Shown piece by piece: positions 41,320 to 50,236 of a stretch of 64,000 bases of DNA; the first letter of the stretch is position 1, and the number at the start of each line of letters is the position of its first letter. The stretch is from Methanoculleus sediminis (GTDB lineage: Archaea > Halobacteriota > Methanomicrobia > Methanomicrobiales > Methanoculleaceae), in the NCBI RefSeq assembly GCF_001017125.1, contig NZ_JXOJ01000002.1, forward strand, positions 25,801 to 89,800, in the 5' to 3' direction. Made by a program: the position numbers and the translations under genes. The notes beneath the pieces were generated by a model, which worked only from the letters and a program-made list of their open reading frames with translations, was not told the DNA's origin and did not search any database.

Positions 41320-42576
41320 ATGGGACTGCCGTACAGGGACAAATCCGAAGGAGATAAAAGGGACGAAATCCCGGAGATGTCTCCGGATGAATTTTTTCAA
41401 AATGTTATGCAGTCCCGGGCGGAAGCGGAAGCGATCATCAGCACGGCAGAAGATGATTTAAGGCGCCTTAACGAGATGAAATGGAGCCTTAGGTATACGC
41501 CTTTCATCCTTGCAGCCGCGATAACAATTAATCTCGGACTTCTGTTCATACTGACCTGGCAGTACTACCTGTACTGGATCATGGCATCGTTCATATTCCT
41601 GATGGTGAATCCCTTTCTCATCATGCTCCCGACCGATGTGGACGATTTGAAGTCGTACATAGGCTACGTCAGGGACCTGAAGAACCGCGAGAGGAGGGAC
41701 CAAAAAGAGGTTAAGTCCGGCGAAGCCTCCCGAATGAGCGAGATTGCCGACAAGACGGAGACACTCATAGGGCTCTCAAGGCAGAGAAGATACCTATACG
41801 AGCTCGCCTGGAATCTCTTCTTCATGAACTGTCAGCCGCTCGCCCCGGGTTTTCTTGTCCTTTTTGCCCTCTCCTCGGTATTTGCGTTTGCAGGATGGGC
41901 AATTAACGGTGAGTTCGAGTCGTTCTCCTCTATTATCGTCATAGTTCAGTCCGTTGCAATCATTGTATTCTACGCTGCGATTGTCCATGTACAGCCGTAT
42001 TCACGCGGCTTTTTCACGGGAATGCTTGGTGCGCATTCCCGGTTCAAGGAAAAATACGAGGAGGCCTGGAGTCAGGGGCTGAAGTATGCACTCACTGCAG
42101 TCGTGCTGATAACCATCACCGGGATAATTTTCATTGCGGCAATTCTTCTCCCCGGATTCACGTATGGTAGTTTCAGGTCTGCCGAAGCCGACATTCATAT
42201 CAGGGCCGGAACGTTTGCCTTCGTTTTCCTGACGCAGATGATAGTTGTAAGGCATCTCCAGGGCAAATACAGCAGGAAACTCGTACAATCTCTCCTGGCA
42301 TCGAAGATTGAGGCGGTTCAAAAGGAGGTGCTGCCCGCTATCTCAAACCTCGAATCGGCATCGCTGAACGATGGCGTGATTCTCCGGATGACAAACGGCC
42401 TGAAGAAGGTCGATCTCGATATCATCCGGCACAGGATGTTGAAGATCGATTATCGATCGATCTTTGGGTATTTCCCGGTATGCCTGATTAATCCAGATAT
42501 CGGTGCTATAATGAGCATTTCAGAGAAGGCGGATAGAGATCTCAAGAAGGTTAAAACAGGCGAGACGGCAGGGTGA
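41320..42576 (+). CDS. Orphan membrane protein with five or six helices
   Basis: A 418-residue protein. A charged coiled N-terminus (residues 1-55) precedes helices at about 60-105 (YTPFILAAAITINLGLLFIL; YLYWIMASFIFLMVNPFLI), then a charged loop, FLVLFALSSVFAFAGWAI, IIVIVQSVAIIVFYAAIV, ALTAVVLITITGIIFIAAIL and TFAFVFLTQMIVVRHL. The C-terminal 100 residues are soluble. GC content is clearly lower than in the flanks, which suggests a different origin. I do not recognise a family. The preceding AT-rich 100 bp may hold the promoter. Confidence 0.7.
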   Translation: MGLPYRDKSEGDKRDEIPEMSPDEFFQNVMQSRAEAEAIISTAEDDLRRLNEMKWSLRYTPFILAAAITINLGLLFILTWQYYLYWIMASFIFLMVNPFLIMLPTDVDDLKSYIGYVRDLKNRERRDQKEVKSGEASRMSEIADKTETLIGLSRQRRYLYELAWNLFFMNCQPLAPGFLVLFALSSVFAFAGWAINGEFESFSSIIVIVQSVAIIVFYAAIVHVQPYSRGFFTGMLGAHSRFKEKYEEAWSQGLKYALTAVVLITITGIIFIAAILLPGFTYGSFRSAEADIHIRAGTFAFVFLTQMIVVRHLQGKYSRKLVQSLLASKIEAVQKEVLPAISNLESASLNDGVILRMTNGLKKVDLDIIRHRMLKIDYRSIFGYFPVCLINPDIGAIMSISEKADRDLKKVKTGETAG

Positions 42577-43455
42577 ATATCCGCGAAATCAGGAACGGCT
42601 ATCCCGAATTCCTGAGGACAGCCCGTACCTGGACGAACGCCTGCGGAATGCATGAAAATAAGTGATCGGCCGCCGGCCAACCCTGCATTTTTGATTGAAA
42701 TGACGCTGCTTCCGCTGTCGACAAACTGGCGTTCATCGAAACGCTTTCGACATTCGCATACAGCGTGCCTGCGCATTCCATATCACACCAATGAATCCCG
42801 GCGGACCTGTAAAACCCCGAATTCACGGAAAGAGCCGGTGCCGTCTGATCCGCCGGAAAAGGAGCGAGAGGCCTTCACCCCGCACCGGCATCGATCGTCG
42901 CGTCGATCGCCGCTCCCGGGGGGAACCATGGGAAAGACGGTCTCCTCCCACTCGATCCTGAAATCGACAGGGTAGGGGACGGCAGGTTCAAGTGCGTCCC
43001 TCGTGTCCCCGGCGGCGTCGACCGCAGAGAACACGGACCGGTCCCGCCGCCGAGGCGTCGCGGTTTCCAGAGGTGCCGCCATAGGTTTTGACAAAACGCC
43101 ATCAGACCCCAATAACCGACCAATTTTACTATTTATCTCAAAAAAAGGCGTTTCCGCCAGAATGGTAAATGAAAAAGATTATTATTAGGTAGGTCGAAGT
43201 GTTGTTGGCCTGTGGGTACGGTGTTCTCTGTTAGACTGGGTAACGTCCATTAACATTCTCATCGCGGTCCTTCAGGCGATCGTTGCAAACTTACCTGATA
43301 ACAATATCAGATCATGTCTCATTCCATCACAGAACTGGTGTCCAATTACTGATTCGGTTCAATCCACAACGTTACCCCTTTTTTAAACCGCAAGCACGTA
43401 ACAGCCGCGCCAGGACTGATCGCTGCCCGCGATCGGGAGGAAGCGGCCGCCGGGA
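42577..43455. other. Long intergenic region without a supported gene
   Basis: 879 bp. Reading frames of 75-110 codons occur on both strands but none has recognisable features. A GGGTAACG word at about 43239-43246 is matched by CGTTACCC at about 43371-43378 on the other strand, a possible hairpin or terminal repeat pair 130 bp apart. The end of the region is more AT-rich, with TTACTATTTATCT near 43125-43138. Confidence 0.4.
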
Positions 43456-44565
43456 TCATGCCGGAACCGGCACGATCCTGCACCCCACCGATTCCGCCAC
43501 CCGTACGAGTTCTTCTTTGCCGAGCATGCCTGCCGTGAGCAGGCAGGAGTATTCCCCGGCACGCCACTTGAGGTGATCCCTTCCATCGGCAGAGACGTAA
43601 TCGGCCTCCCGGCCACCGGCGAGGTGCACTGCATCAGGCGTGCCGGGGAGGAGCCCTTCCTCCCGGTACGGGTCGTGCAGCCGCTGCTCGAACTTCAGTT
43701 CATCGCTGCCGTCCGTGAACCGGAGTATAGTGTAGGCGCCGGGAAGATGCGCCCCGTCGGCGAAGCCGTACCCCTCCGGGAGATAGGACGGCATCTCCAC
43801 ACCCGAGTGTCGGGCGTCTTCGATGCTCCAGAGAAAGAGCGGCGTGATCGCAGCCGTCGGCATCGGCCGGACCTCGATGCCTGCCGGTGGATCGAAGATG
43901 AAGAGGTCGTCCGGGAGCCCGGTGTTCGCCGATGGATCGGTATATTCGGCGGAGAGGATCAGGTCCCCCTCTTTCCCGTATAACTCCATGCCAAGGAGAA
44001 GCCAGGTCCCGGCGTCGATCCGTGCCCGGAAAGAGTGAACCGCCTCCCGGTAGCGGGTGGGCGCCTCAAAGAGTTTTGAACCGCCCGCAACCTCAAGGAT
44101 ATAGGCGGTGCGGCCGCCGATTGATTCACTGCCCCGGTATGAGGCGTTCTGCTCCTCAAGCGACTTCGCGACCGTCTCCGCATAGCCCCGGACTTCCTCC
44201 GCCCAGCCGGGGTAGGGCGGTTCAGAGATGGAAGCGGCTATATACGGTCCGGCGACCGTCAGCGCCGTCCGGGTTGCCGGGTCGTAGCGCCACTTCCGGG
44301 TGCCGTTCGAGACGACGACGGTTCCCGCGAGGTCTGCGGGTTTCAGGAACTCCAGCCGGTAGTTCCCGGGGTCTTTCTGGAGCAGCCTGACGGTGACGTT
44401 CTCGGAACCGGCCGCTACCGCTACGGTGGCGGAGAAGTCCGCCGCCTGCTCCTGTGCCGCGACGAACCGGGCGGCGATCTCGTCCGCCGGCGGCGGGTCC
44501 GCGGCGGTGCCGAGGCACCCGGCCGTGAAGGCGAGGGCGAGGAGAGCGAGTGCTAAATGCTTCAT
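43456..44565 (-). CDS. LolA/RseB-like outer-envelope lipoprotein
   Basis: A 369-residue lipoprotein. The signal peptide ends in FTAGCLG with Cys at 17. The N-terminal domain has the LolA/RseB pattern (FSATVAVAAGSENVTVRLLQ, then a YRLEFLKPADLAGTVVVSNG core and DLFIFDPPAGIEV). A DUF4367-like domain follows (YLPEGYGFADGAHLPGAYTI) and ends with CLLTAGMLGKEELV. Archaea lack an outer membrane, so this is probably a cell-surface lipid- or sensor-type binding protein. It is the third gene of a unit with the 45101 propeller protein; its start overlaps the previous stop by 4 bp. Confidence 0.8.
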   Translation of the reverse strand: MKHLALALLALAFTAGCLGTAADPPPADEIAARFVAAQEQAADFSATVAVAAGSENVTVRLLQKDPGNYRLEFLKPADLAGTVVVSNGTRKWRYDPATRTALTVAGPYIAASISEPPYPGWAEEVRGYAETVAKSLEEQNASYRGSESIGGRTAYILEVAGGSKLFEAPTRYREAVHSFRARIDAGTWLLLGMELYGKEGDLILSAEYTDPSANTGLPDDLFIFDPPAGIEVRPMPTAAITPLFLWSIEDARHSGVEMPSYLPEGYGFADGAHLPGAYTILRFTDGSDELKFEQRLHDPYREEGLLPGTPDAVHLAGGREADYVSADGRDHLKWRAGEYSCLLTAGMLGKEELVRVAESVGCRIVPVPA

Positions 44566-45104
44566 TTACAGGCCGCCCCCGTCACGATGAAGAGCAGCCC
44601 GACGAGCGGCATGAGGAGAAGAGTATACAGGACCATTGCAACCGCCATGAAACCCGGTACAGGTGTCCCGGGAACAAGAGTGCAGAACGCGTTAGCGGCC
44701 AGGATGAGAGACAGGACGCTGACAAGGGCGGAGATAGCGATCGGCATCATTACCCTGCTCCGGCAGTCATCCGGGAAAGAGTAGAAGAACAATGCTGCCG
44801 CCGGAGGAAGCAGGAATAGGAATACATGGTTCCCGATATCGGGAACCGTCACGACCCACCTGGTGATTCCCGTCCAGAGCGCAAGAGCGGTGCAGACGGC
44901 CGCGAACGGGATGCCCCAGAACCACCGGGGCGACTCGTGCCGCATCGCCCGCAGGAACTGAACCGACCCGGCGAGCGAGACGAGCGAGAGCAGGATGATC
45001 ACACTCCCGGAACCGATGGAGCCATGGGATGCGAGCGTCACCGGCATGACTGCCCAGAGGAAGAAGAAGACCGCGCTCGCGGCGATGAGCGGGGCGAGTT
45101 TCAT
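44562..45104 (-). CDS. Six-helix membrane protein of unknown function
   Basis: A 180-residue protein with about six helices: APLIAASAVFFFLWAVMPVT, SVIILLSLVSLAGSVQFL, IPFAAVCTALALWTGIT, NHVFLFLLPPAAALFFYSF, MPIAISALVSVLSLILAA and AMVLYTLLLMPLVGLLFIV. No conserved motif is recognised. Start and stop overlap its neighbours by four bases each, so it is strictly coupled to the propeller protein and the LolA-like lipoprotein and may act with them. Confidence 0.75.
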   Translation of the reverse strand: MKLAPLIAASAVFFFLWAVMPVTLASHGSIGSGSVIILLSLVSLAGSVQFLRAMRHESPRWFWGIPFAAVCTALALWTGITRWVVTVPDIGNHVFLFLLPPAAALFFYSFPDDCRSRVMMPIAISALVSVLSLILAANAFCTLVPGTPVPGFMAVAMVLYTLLLMPLVGLLFIVTGAACK

Positions 45105-46723
45105 CCCCGCCTCACCCCCCGGCGCAGGAGCGCGATACCGCAGGCGGCCGTCGCCGCGAGCGCCCCGAACCCCGGAGCGCGGGCGGGCGCCGTCCACCCG
45201 TTCTCCCCGAACGACCGGGTCGTCCCGGCAAGGATATAGCCGCCGTCGGCCGTCGCAGCAAGGGCCGAGATATCGTCGGTCGCATCGCCGCCGAAGGAAC
45301 GGGCAGCGGTGACGTTACCCCTATGGTCCACGAGCACCAGCCACCCGTCGTGCGGCCCCCCGGCGTAGACCGTGCCGGCAACTGCATACTGCCCCGGCGA
45401 CGGTGCAACCGCCGACGTGACAAGGAGGGCGCCGCCGGGAACCTCCGGCGTCACGGTCCAGGCGATATCCCCGGCTCCGCCGACCTTGATGAGGCAGGGG
45501 CCGGGGAGATCGCTTCCGGGGCGGAACGCCCCGCCGGCGACAAGGTAACCGACGGCACCTCCGCCGGGCACCACGAGAAGAGTCGCGCCGGTGCCGCCGT
45601 CCATCCCATCAAGCGTCTTCGTCCAGAGAACCTCCCCCGTCGGATCGGTCTTGAACAGTCGGATGGGCGCGGCGGTCCCGGAACGTGCCGCTTCCCAGGG
45701 GTTCCTCACCGCGACAAGGTAGCCCCCGTCGACCTGGGTCGATATGACGTTGTCCACAATCCCGGAGTCGTTGCCGCCGATGGTTCGGTTCCACTCCTCT
45801 CTCCCATCGCGATCGACCCTGACCAGCCATGCATCATCGGTCCCGGCATTCCTATTCCCACCGAGGATGAACCCGCCATCAGCAGCCAGATCGACCGTCG
45901 TGAAGAGTCCGTCCCCCGGGAACGTCCGGCTCCAGACCTCTCCGCCGTCCGGCGCGACCTTGAAGAGCCAGGCGCTCCGCGTATCCTTCTCCGGCGTCCA
46001 GCCGGTGCTCCCGGCGACGACGTAGTTTCCATCACCGGTCGCGACCACAGCACGCACGGTATCCCAGTCCGGCCCGCCGTAGGTCTTCCTCCAGACCTCG
46101 TTGCCGTCGGCATCCGTTTTGATCAGCAGGGCGTCCCGGAACCCCGTGTTCGCGGCGATCAGGTATCCCCCGTCGCCCGCCTGGAGCACCGACGCGACGT
46201 CCGCACTATCCCCGCCGGGGTAGGTCCGGTTCCAGACCTCGCTCCCCTGCCCGTCCGTTTTGACCAGCCAGATGGAGAGGTCGTACCAGGTTGCCTGCGT
46301 GCCCGTGGGCGGGGTGGCGAACTCCTCCGCCATCGCCCGGGTAATCTCCGCAAGCCGGGCGTTCTCCTCGTCGGTCAGGACCGGGTTCTCCCCCGCCGCC
46401 GGGGCGAACGCGATCCGGGTCACCGCACCATCAATCTCGTGCACCACCGGATATTTCCGCCAGATCTCACGGAGAGACTCATTTAATGCCTCCTTCTCTT
46501 CAGCGGAGCGGGGGGAGCGGTCGATGTAGCCGAGCAGGTTCTCCCGCTCGTCATCGGTTCCGACGAGCATGACGTAGTAGGGCGATGCCTGTTTCACCGC
46601 ATCGTCGATCTCAAGCCGGTCGACGGGGGCCTCCACCGGGCTCTCGGCCGGGCGGGGGGTTTCGGCAGCCGCCGCCGGGAGGATGAGCAGGCAGAGGATG
46701 AGGATAACGCGAAGATACTTCAT
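45101..46723 (-). CDS. Secreted beta-propeller surface protein with PGF-CTERM-like tail
   Basis: A 540-residue protein. Residues 1-20 are a signal peptide (MKYLRVILILCLLILPAAAA). A helical N-terminal region is followed by seven or more propeller blades with the repeated pattern GGYLIAANTG, NYVVAGSTG, GYLVAVRN, GYILAGTT. The tail APGFGALAATAACGIALLRR fits PGF-CTERM, the archaeosortase anchor signal. It is likely exposed on the cell surface. It is the first gene of a three-gene unit whose promoter carries the shared 21-nt box; the TATA lies about 95 nt upstream, implying a leader of about 70 nt. Confidence 0.85.
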   Translation of the reverse strand: MKYLRVILILCLLILPAAAAETPRPAESPVEAPVDRLEIDDAVKQASPYYVMLVGTDDERENLLGYIDRSPRSAEEKEALNESLREIWRKYPVVHEIDGAVTRIAFAPAAGENPVLTDEENARLAEITRAMAEEFATPPTGTQATWYDLSIWLVKTDGQGSEVWNRTYPGGDSADVASVLQAGDGGYLIAANTGFRDALLIKTDADGNEVWRKTYGGPDWDTVRAVVATGDGNYVVAGSTGWTPEKDTRSAWLFKVAPDGGEVWSRTFPGDGLFTTVDLAADGGFILGGNRNAGTDDAWLVRVDRDGREEWNRTIGGNDSGIVDNVISTQVDGGYLVAVRNPWEAARSGTAAPIRLFKTDPTGEVLWTKTLDGMDGGTGATLLVVPGGGAVGYLVAGGAFRPGSDLPGPCLIKVGGAGDIAWTVTPEVPGGALLVTSAVAPSPGQYAVAGTVYAGGPHDGWLVLVDHRGNVTAARSFGGDATDDISALAATADGGYILAGTTRSFGENGWTAPARAPGFGALAATAACGIALLRRGVRRG

Positions 46724-46817
46724 CGGATCAACTCCGGCCTCCCGATTTCGCCAAACATCGGTCCGGCACGTCTGCCGGCAGAACGGAAGGCCTATTAATG
46801 AGCGGGGGGGGAGGGCG

Positions 46818-46848
46818 TTATATATCTTTTCTGTGCGGATCATCTACC
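46818..46848 (-). promoter_or_regulatory. TATA plus shared box A, upstream of the propeller operon
   Basis: On the plus strand the 21-nt box is TTTCTGTGC then GGATCATCTACC (46828-46848). TTATATA lies three bases before it (46818-46824). Read on the minus strand, the box is just upstream of the TATA and BRE region of the gene starting at 46723. The same box and spacing occur at 47771 and 50130. Confidence 0.7.
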
Positions 46849-46972
46849 CTGCAGAGCAACGGTCGGACTTCGAATCTGTGCCGGGCCTCGTAGCGGCGCC
46901 ACGGGAAACCCGTCTCCGAAAGCCCCGCCGCAACGACTGCCAGAGCAGTCGCGCCGAAGAGGTGTGCGCGGT

Positions 46973-47725
46973 TCACCTCTCCCGCCCCCGCGCCGCTCGA
47001 ACGGCGAGCAGCCCTCCCGCGAGCGCAAGGATGCCCATCCCGGCGGAGAACCCGGGCGCGGTCCGGGCCTGCGGCGGCTCCGGCTCCAGTTCCAGGTCGA
47101 GCCGATTGGTGATGTTTTCGAAGGAGACATCCCGGTGCAGGGGGAGGTAGCCCTCCTTCTCGACCGATATGTTCTGGGCGTAACCGAACGCGTTCTCGAT
47201 CAGGTAGCCGCCGTCGCCGGCGGTCCCGGTCGTCACACGGTGCGGCCCCCAGGCAAGCGGAAGGCCGGACTTAACCGTCACGGTTGCGCCGGAGACCGGA
47301 CGGCCGTCGGTGTCCCTCACCGTCCCGATCACGTAGATCCACGGCGGCGGCGGGACGTCGACGTTGACGTAAACGTGCAGCACTGCTTCAGAGGTCTTCC
47401 CCAGGTTGTCGATCAGGGTCACGGTGATCGTCTCGTTGCCCTCCGCGACCGGGACGGTGCAGGCAAACTCGGTCGCGTTCCCGCACGAGACCCTCCCGGC
47501 GCTGCTTTCGACCACGATCTCCCGTATCCCGTTCGAGGCCCCGGCCCTGCCGGCGACTTCGACACGGGGCGGGACGAGATCGCTCCATACCGTCTCGTAC
47601 TGCTTCGGCAAGGTGACGGAGAGGAACGTCGAGGTCTCGACCGTCGTATCCCCGGCCGTCGCCGGGGCTATAGCCGCAGAAAACAGCACGAGAACACCAA
47701 AGATCATCAGAAGGGTTCGTCTCAT
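46973..47725 (-). CDS. Surface protein with carboxypeptidase-regulatory-like domain and PGF-CTERM-like tail
   Basis: A 250-residue protein. Signal peptide: MRRTLLMIFGVLVLFSAAIA. An N-terminal Ig-like part (residues about 30-125) contains two Cys (VSCGNATEFACT) that may form a disulfide. A carboxypeptidase-regulatory-like segment follows (IGTVRDTDGRPVSGATVTVK). The tail TAPGFSAGMGILALAGGLLA fits PGF-CTERM. It is a single-gene unit whose TATA and box B overlap the end of the 47763 gene, leaving a leader of about 12 nt. Confidence 0.85.
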   Translation of the reverse strand: MRRTLLMIFGVLVLFSAAIAPATAGDTTVETSTFLSVTLPKQYETVWSDLVPPRVEVAGRAGASNGIREIVVESSAGRVSCGNATEFACTVPVAEGNETITVTLIDNLGKTSEAVLHVYVNVDVPPPPWIYVIGTVRDTDGRPVSGATVTVKSGLPLAWGPHRVTTGTAGDGGYLIENAFGYAQNISVEKEGYLPLHRDVSFENITNRLDLELEPEPPQARTAPGFSAGMGILALAGGLLAVRAARGRER

Positions 47726-47761
47726 TGTCCGGCTCCTTAAAAGAGCGGTTGGGAGGGATCG

Positions 47762-47791
47762 TTTATACCCTTTCTGTGCCGAGCGTCTCCG
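47762..47791 (-). promoter_or_regulatory. TATA plus shared box B, inside the end of the upstream gene
   Basis: Box: TTTCTGTGC then CGAGCGTCTCCG (47771-47791), with TTTATA three bases away (47762-47767). It overlaps the last ten codons of the gene at 47763-48518. It drives the gene starting at 47725. Confidence 0.7.
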
Positions 47792-48518
47792 CGTATGCAG
47801 CCCTCTCCGCCAGGGCGATCTCCCGGGGAGGAAAGACGACCAGCGCCCGGGGGTCCTCGTCGATGCGGATTGCCGAACGCTCCGGGTCTTCTGGCTCGCC
47901 GTTCGGCATGATGGCCACCGGCTCCGGGATCGGGTAGATCTCGACGGTGTGCCAGACCTCCGGGGTGGCAAAGGAGATGAACTCCAGCGGCCGGAGCGTG
48001 CCGTCGAGGACGGCGTAGATATTTTTGTAGGTGTCGTCGTAGGTCCGGTTCTGCTCGTGGTAAAAGACCGCGAGGTTCATCCCCCTCTCCCCGTACGAGA
48101 TCTCGTCGAACGGAATGCTGTCGACGGCGGAGAGGACTTCAAGCGGGTGCGCGTGGGGAGGCCGGTAATCGAGCCGCTGGGACGAGAGATAGGCGCTCCC
48201 GTTTCTGATAACGAAAGCGGAGTGGACCCAGGGCTCTCCTGCCATATCGGCGAAGAAGTGAAACCGTATCACGGTGAACGATCCGTTCGGATCGAAACTC
48301 ATATCGAGCCTCGCCCCCGTCGCCGTCTCGTTATCGAACGGGATCTCGCTCTCCATCGCCTCCCAGATCTCGATGAGCGGGGGGTTGTACTGTTCCACCG
48401 GGAGAACCGGGACGGTCTCGTAGTGTATCGTCTCGTAGCCGGGCGGGACGTAGGAGGCACGCCAGAGGACGAAGATCACCACGACGGCGATGCCGAGGAT
48501 AAGCCACCGGTCTCTCAT
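47763..48518 (-). CDS. Anchored extracytoplasmic protein of unknown function
   Basis: A 251-residue protein with one N-terminal helix (RWLILGIAVVVIFVLWRASY) and a soluble remainder: VLPVEQYNPPLIEIWEAMES, GSFTVIRFHFFADMAGEPWV and YPIPEPVAIMPNGEP. No known domain is recognised. The single helix suggests the bulk faces outside. Its start overlaps the propeller gene stop at 48515 (ATGA), so the two are translated together. Confidence 0.75.
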   Translation of the reverse strand: MRDRWLILGIAVVVIFVLWRASYVPPGYETIHYETVPVLPVEQYNPPLIEIWEAMESEIPFDNETATGARLDMSFDPNGSFTVIRFHFFADMAGEPWVHSAFVIRNGSAYLSSQRLDYRPPHAHPLEVLSAVDSIPFDEISYGERGMNLAVFYHEQNRTYDDTYKNIYAVLDGTLRPLEFISFATPEVWHTVEIYPIPEPVAIMPNGEPEDPERSAIRIDEDPRALVVFPPREIALAERAAYAETLGTERV

Positions 48519-50098
48519 GCGTTCGTGCTCCCGGCAATGAGGTAGCCGCCGTCCACCGTGCCGATGCCCCGGAACGAGTAGAGGTCGATCGGCTGCTCCT
48601 GCCGCCGGACCTCATTGCCCGCAATGTCCCGGCCGACGAGCGTGACGCCCGCACCGGCGGCGGTGACCGAGAGGGAACCATTCTCCGACGCGACCACGAC
48701 GCCGCCGGCGTCATCGACGGTCCGGTAATCCGTCATATTGCCGTTCTCGTCGAGCGTAAAGAGGTAGCCGCGGTCGACCCGTTCGACACCGCCCCAGAAG
48801 TTCTCGGGGAAGGTCGTCGATCGGTAGAGGACGGCGAACCGTCCCGGCGCCGTCTCCCGGACACCCAGGAGTTCGTCGAGCCCGTCGCTTCCGAAATCCC
48901 GGCTCCAGAGGACGGTGCCGTCCTCATCCAGGCGGACGGCCTGCAGGTAGGTCTCGAAGCGATCCCCGACGAAGACCTCTTGCCCCTCGGCAAAGACAAG
49001 GACGCCACCATCCGGCGCCGGATAGATCGGGTGGTAGTCGATACCGCCTGCGGCATCGAGCGTGGTCTGCCAGAGCCGGGTGCCGTTCTCGCTGAAGCAG
49101 GCGACCTTATCCTCCCACGCCGCGACGTACCGACCGTCCTGGGCGATCAGGGAGACCGGCATCATTCCCCGGCTCTCGTCGACGAACGATCGCTCCCAGA
49201 CCGCCTCGCCCCCGGCACCGACCCGGACGAGCCCGGGGGTCTCCGTGGCTACCAGGAACCCGCCGCCGGGCGCCGGGACGAGCGCGGTCACGCGCCCATA
49301 TCCGGCTTCGGCGATCACCCGACCGCGGGAATCCCCGCGGTCGCCGTAGGCGAGGATATACGCCGTGCTCCCTTCCCGGCCGTAGTCCGTGACCGCGAGA
49401 GCGTAGCCGTCCGGGAGTTCGGCGAGGACGTCGGGCCGGTCGTGGGCACCGAAATCCGCCCGCGCCTCCCACTCGATCTCGCCTGCCGCGGAGACCTTGA
49501 GGACCAGGACGTCGGTCTCCGGTGCGGGCGCACCGCCGGAGTAGGGCGCAGGGGGGATGACGCCTGCGGCGATTCCGGCCGTCGCAAGGAGCGGCGGGGC
49601 GACGATGAACGCGACGGCGACCACCACGAGCGGGAGAAGGTCGCGGTACGGCCGCTCCGGATCGAGGAACGACGCGACCAGCCCCCCGGTCCCGGCGACG
49701 AGCATCGCGCCGCCGACGAGGAGGAGAACCTGCCCCGGGGCTGCGACGAGCGACCGGACGAGGTAGACGGGATCGCCCAGGAACAGCAGCGTCCGGGCGG
49801 CGATTCCGGCGACCGCACCTGCGAGAACGGCGAAGAGGAGCCGGGTGCGGCGCGAGGCGGTGCCGTTCGCGTATGCCGAAAGGAACCCCGCGAAGAAGAG
49901 GACGAGCAGGATCGAGACGAACGTCTGCGTGATCCCCACCCCCAGGAAACCCTGGTTGTAGGCCGACGGGTCGCTCCAGCAGCGCGAGAGCGCCTCCACC
50001 ACCCCGAGGAAGGCCGCCCCGGCAAGGAGCCCGATGCCGATCGAGACGGCGGCGATCCGTCGCCGCTGCACCGGCGCAGGCGGCTGCTCCTCCATCAT
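48515..50098 (-). CDS. Membrane-anchored beta-propeller protein
   Basis: A 527-residue protein. Five helices occupy residues about 15-170 (AAVSIGIGLLAGAAFLGVVE; GVGITQTFVSILLVLFFAGF; RLLFAVLAGAVAGIAARTLL; GQVLLLVGGAMLVAGTGG; LLPLVVVAVAFIVAPPLLAT). The rest is a propeller with blades such as LPDGYALAVTDYG, PGGGFLVATETP, RYVAAWEDKVACF and GGYLIAGSTN. It is like the secreted propeller at 45101 but anchored at the N-terminus. Its promoter carries box C; with the TATA only about 22 nt away it is probably leaderless. Confidence 0.8.
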   Translation of the reverse strand: MMEEQPPAPVQRRRIAAVSIGIGLLAGAAFLGVVEALSRCWSDPSAYNQGFLGVGITQTFVSILLVLFFAGFLSAYANGTASRRTRLLFAVLAGAVAGIAARTLLFLGDPVYLVRSLVAAPGQVLLLVGGAMLVAGTGGLVASFLDPERPYRDLLPLVVVAVAFIVAPPLLATAGIAAGVIPPAPYSGGAPAPETDVLVLKVSAAGEIEWEARADFGAHDRPDVLAELPDGYALAVTDYGREGSTAYILAYGDRGDSRGRVIAEAGYGRVTALVPAPGGGFLVATETPGLVRVGAGGEAVWERSFVDESRGMMPVSLIAQDGRYVAAWEDKVACFSENGTRLWQTTLDAAGGIDYHPIYPAPDGGVLVFAEGQEVFVGDRFETYLQAVRLDEDGTVLWSRDFGSDGLDELLGVRETAPGRFAVLYRSTTFPENFWGGVERVDRGYLFTLDENGNMTDYRTVDDAGGVVVASENGSLSVTAAGAGVTLVGRDIAGNEVRRQEQPIDLYSFRGIGTVDGGYLIAGSTNA

Positions 50099-50118
50099 AG
50101 TGGGAGGTGGGACGCGAG

Positions 50119-50150
50119 ATTATATACGGTTTCTGTGCCGGCCGTCTACC
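50119..50150 (-). promoter_or_regulatory. TATA plus shared box C, between the propeller gene and the divergent regulator
   Basis: Box: TTTCTGTGC then CGGCCGTCTACC (50130-50150), with TTATATA three bases away (50120-50126). The gap of three bases between the box and the TATA is the same as at A and B. The divergent regulator gene starts at 50237, so the site could control it too. Confidence 0.7.
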
Positions 50151-50236
50151 TATCAGCCCCGGTTTCCCCGTATCCGGACGGTGACGGGCGTCGACAAAGC
50201 GCAAAGGTCAAGAGCCCGCACCTCGATTCCTGTAGC

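Noticed and set aside
42783-43112. Minus-strand frame in the 879-bp gap
   Set aside because: No recognised domain, weak start, no ribosome site; left as intergenic.
43003-43188. Plus-strand 61-codon frame ending in MVNEKDYY
   Set aside because: The AT-rich end looks coding-like but no start or homologue-like motif supports it.
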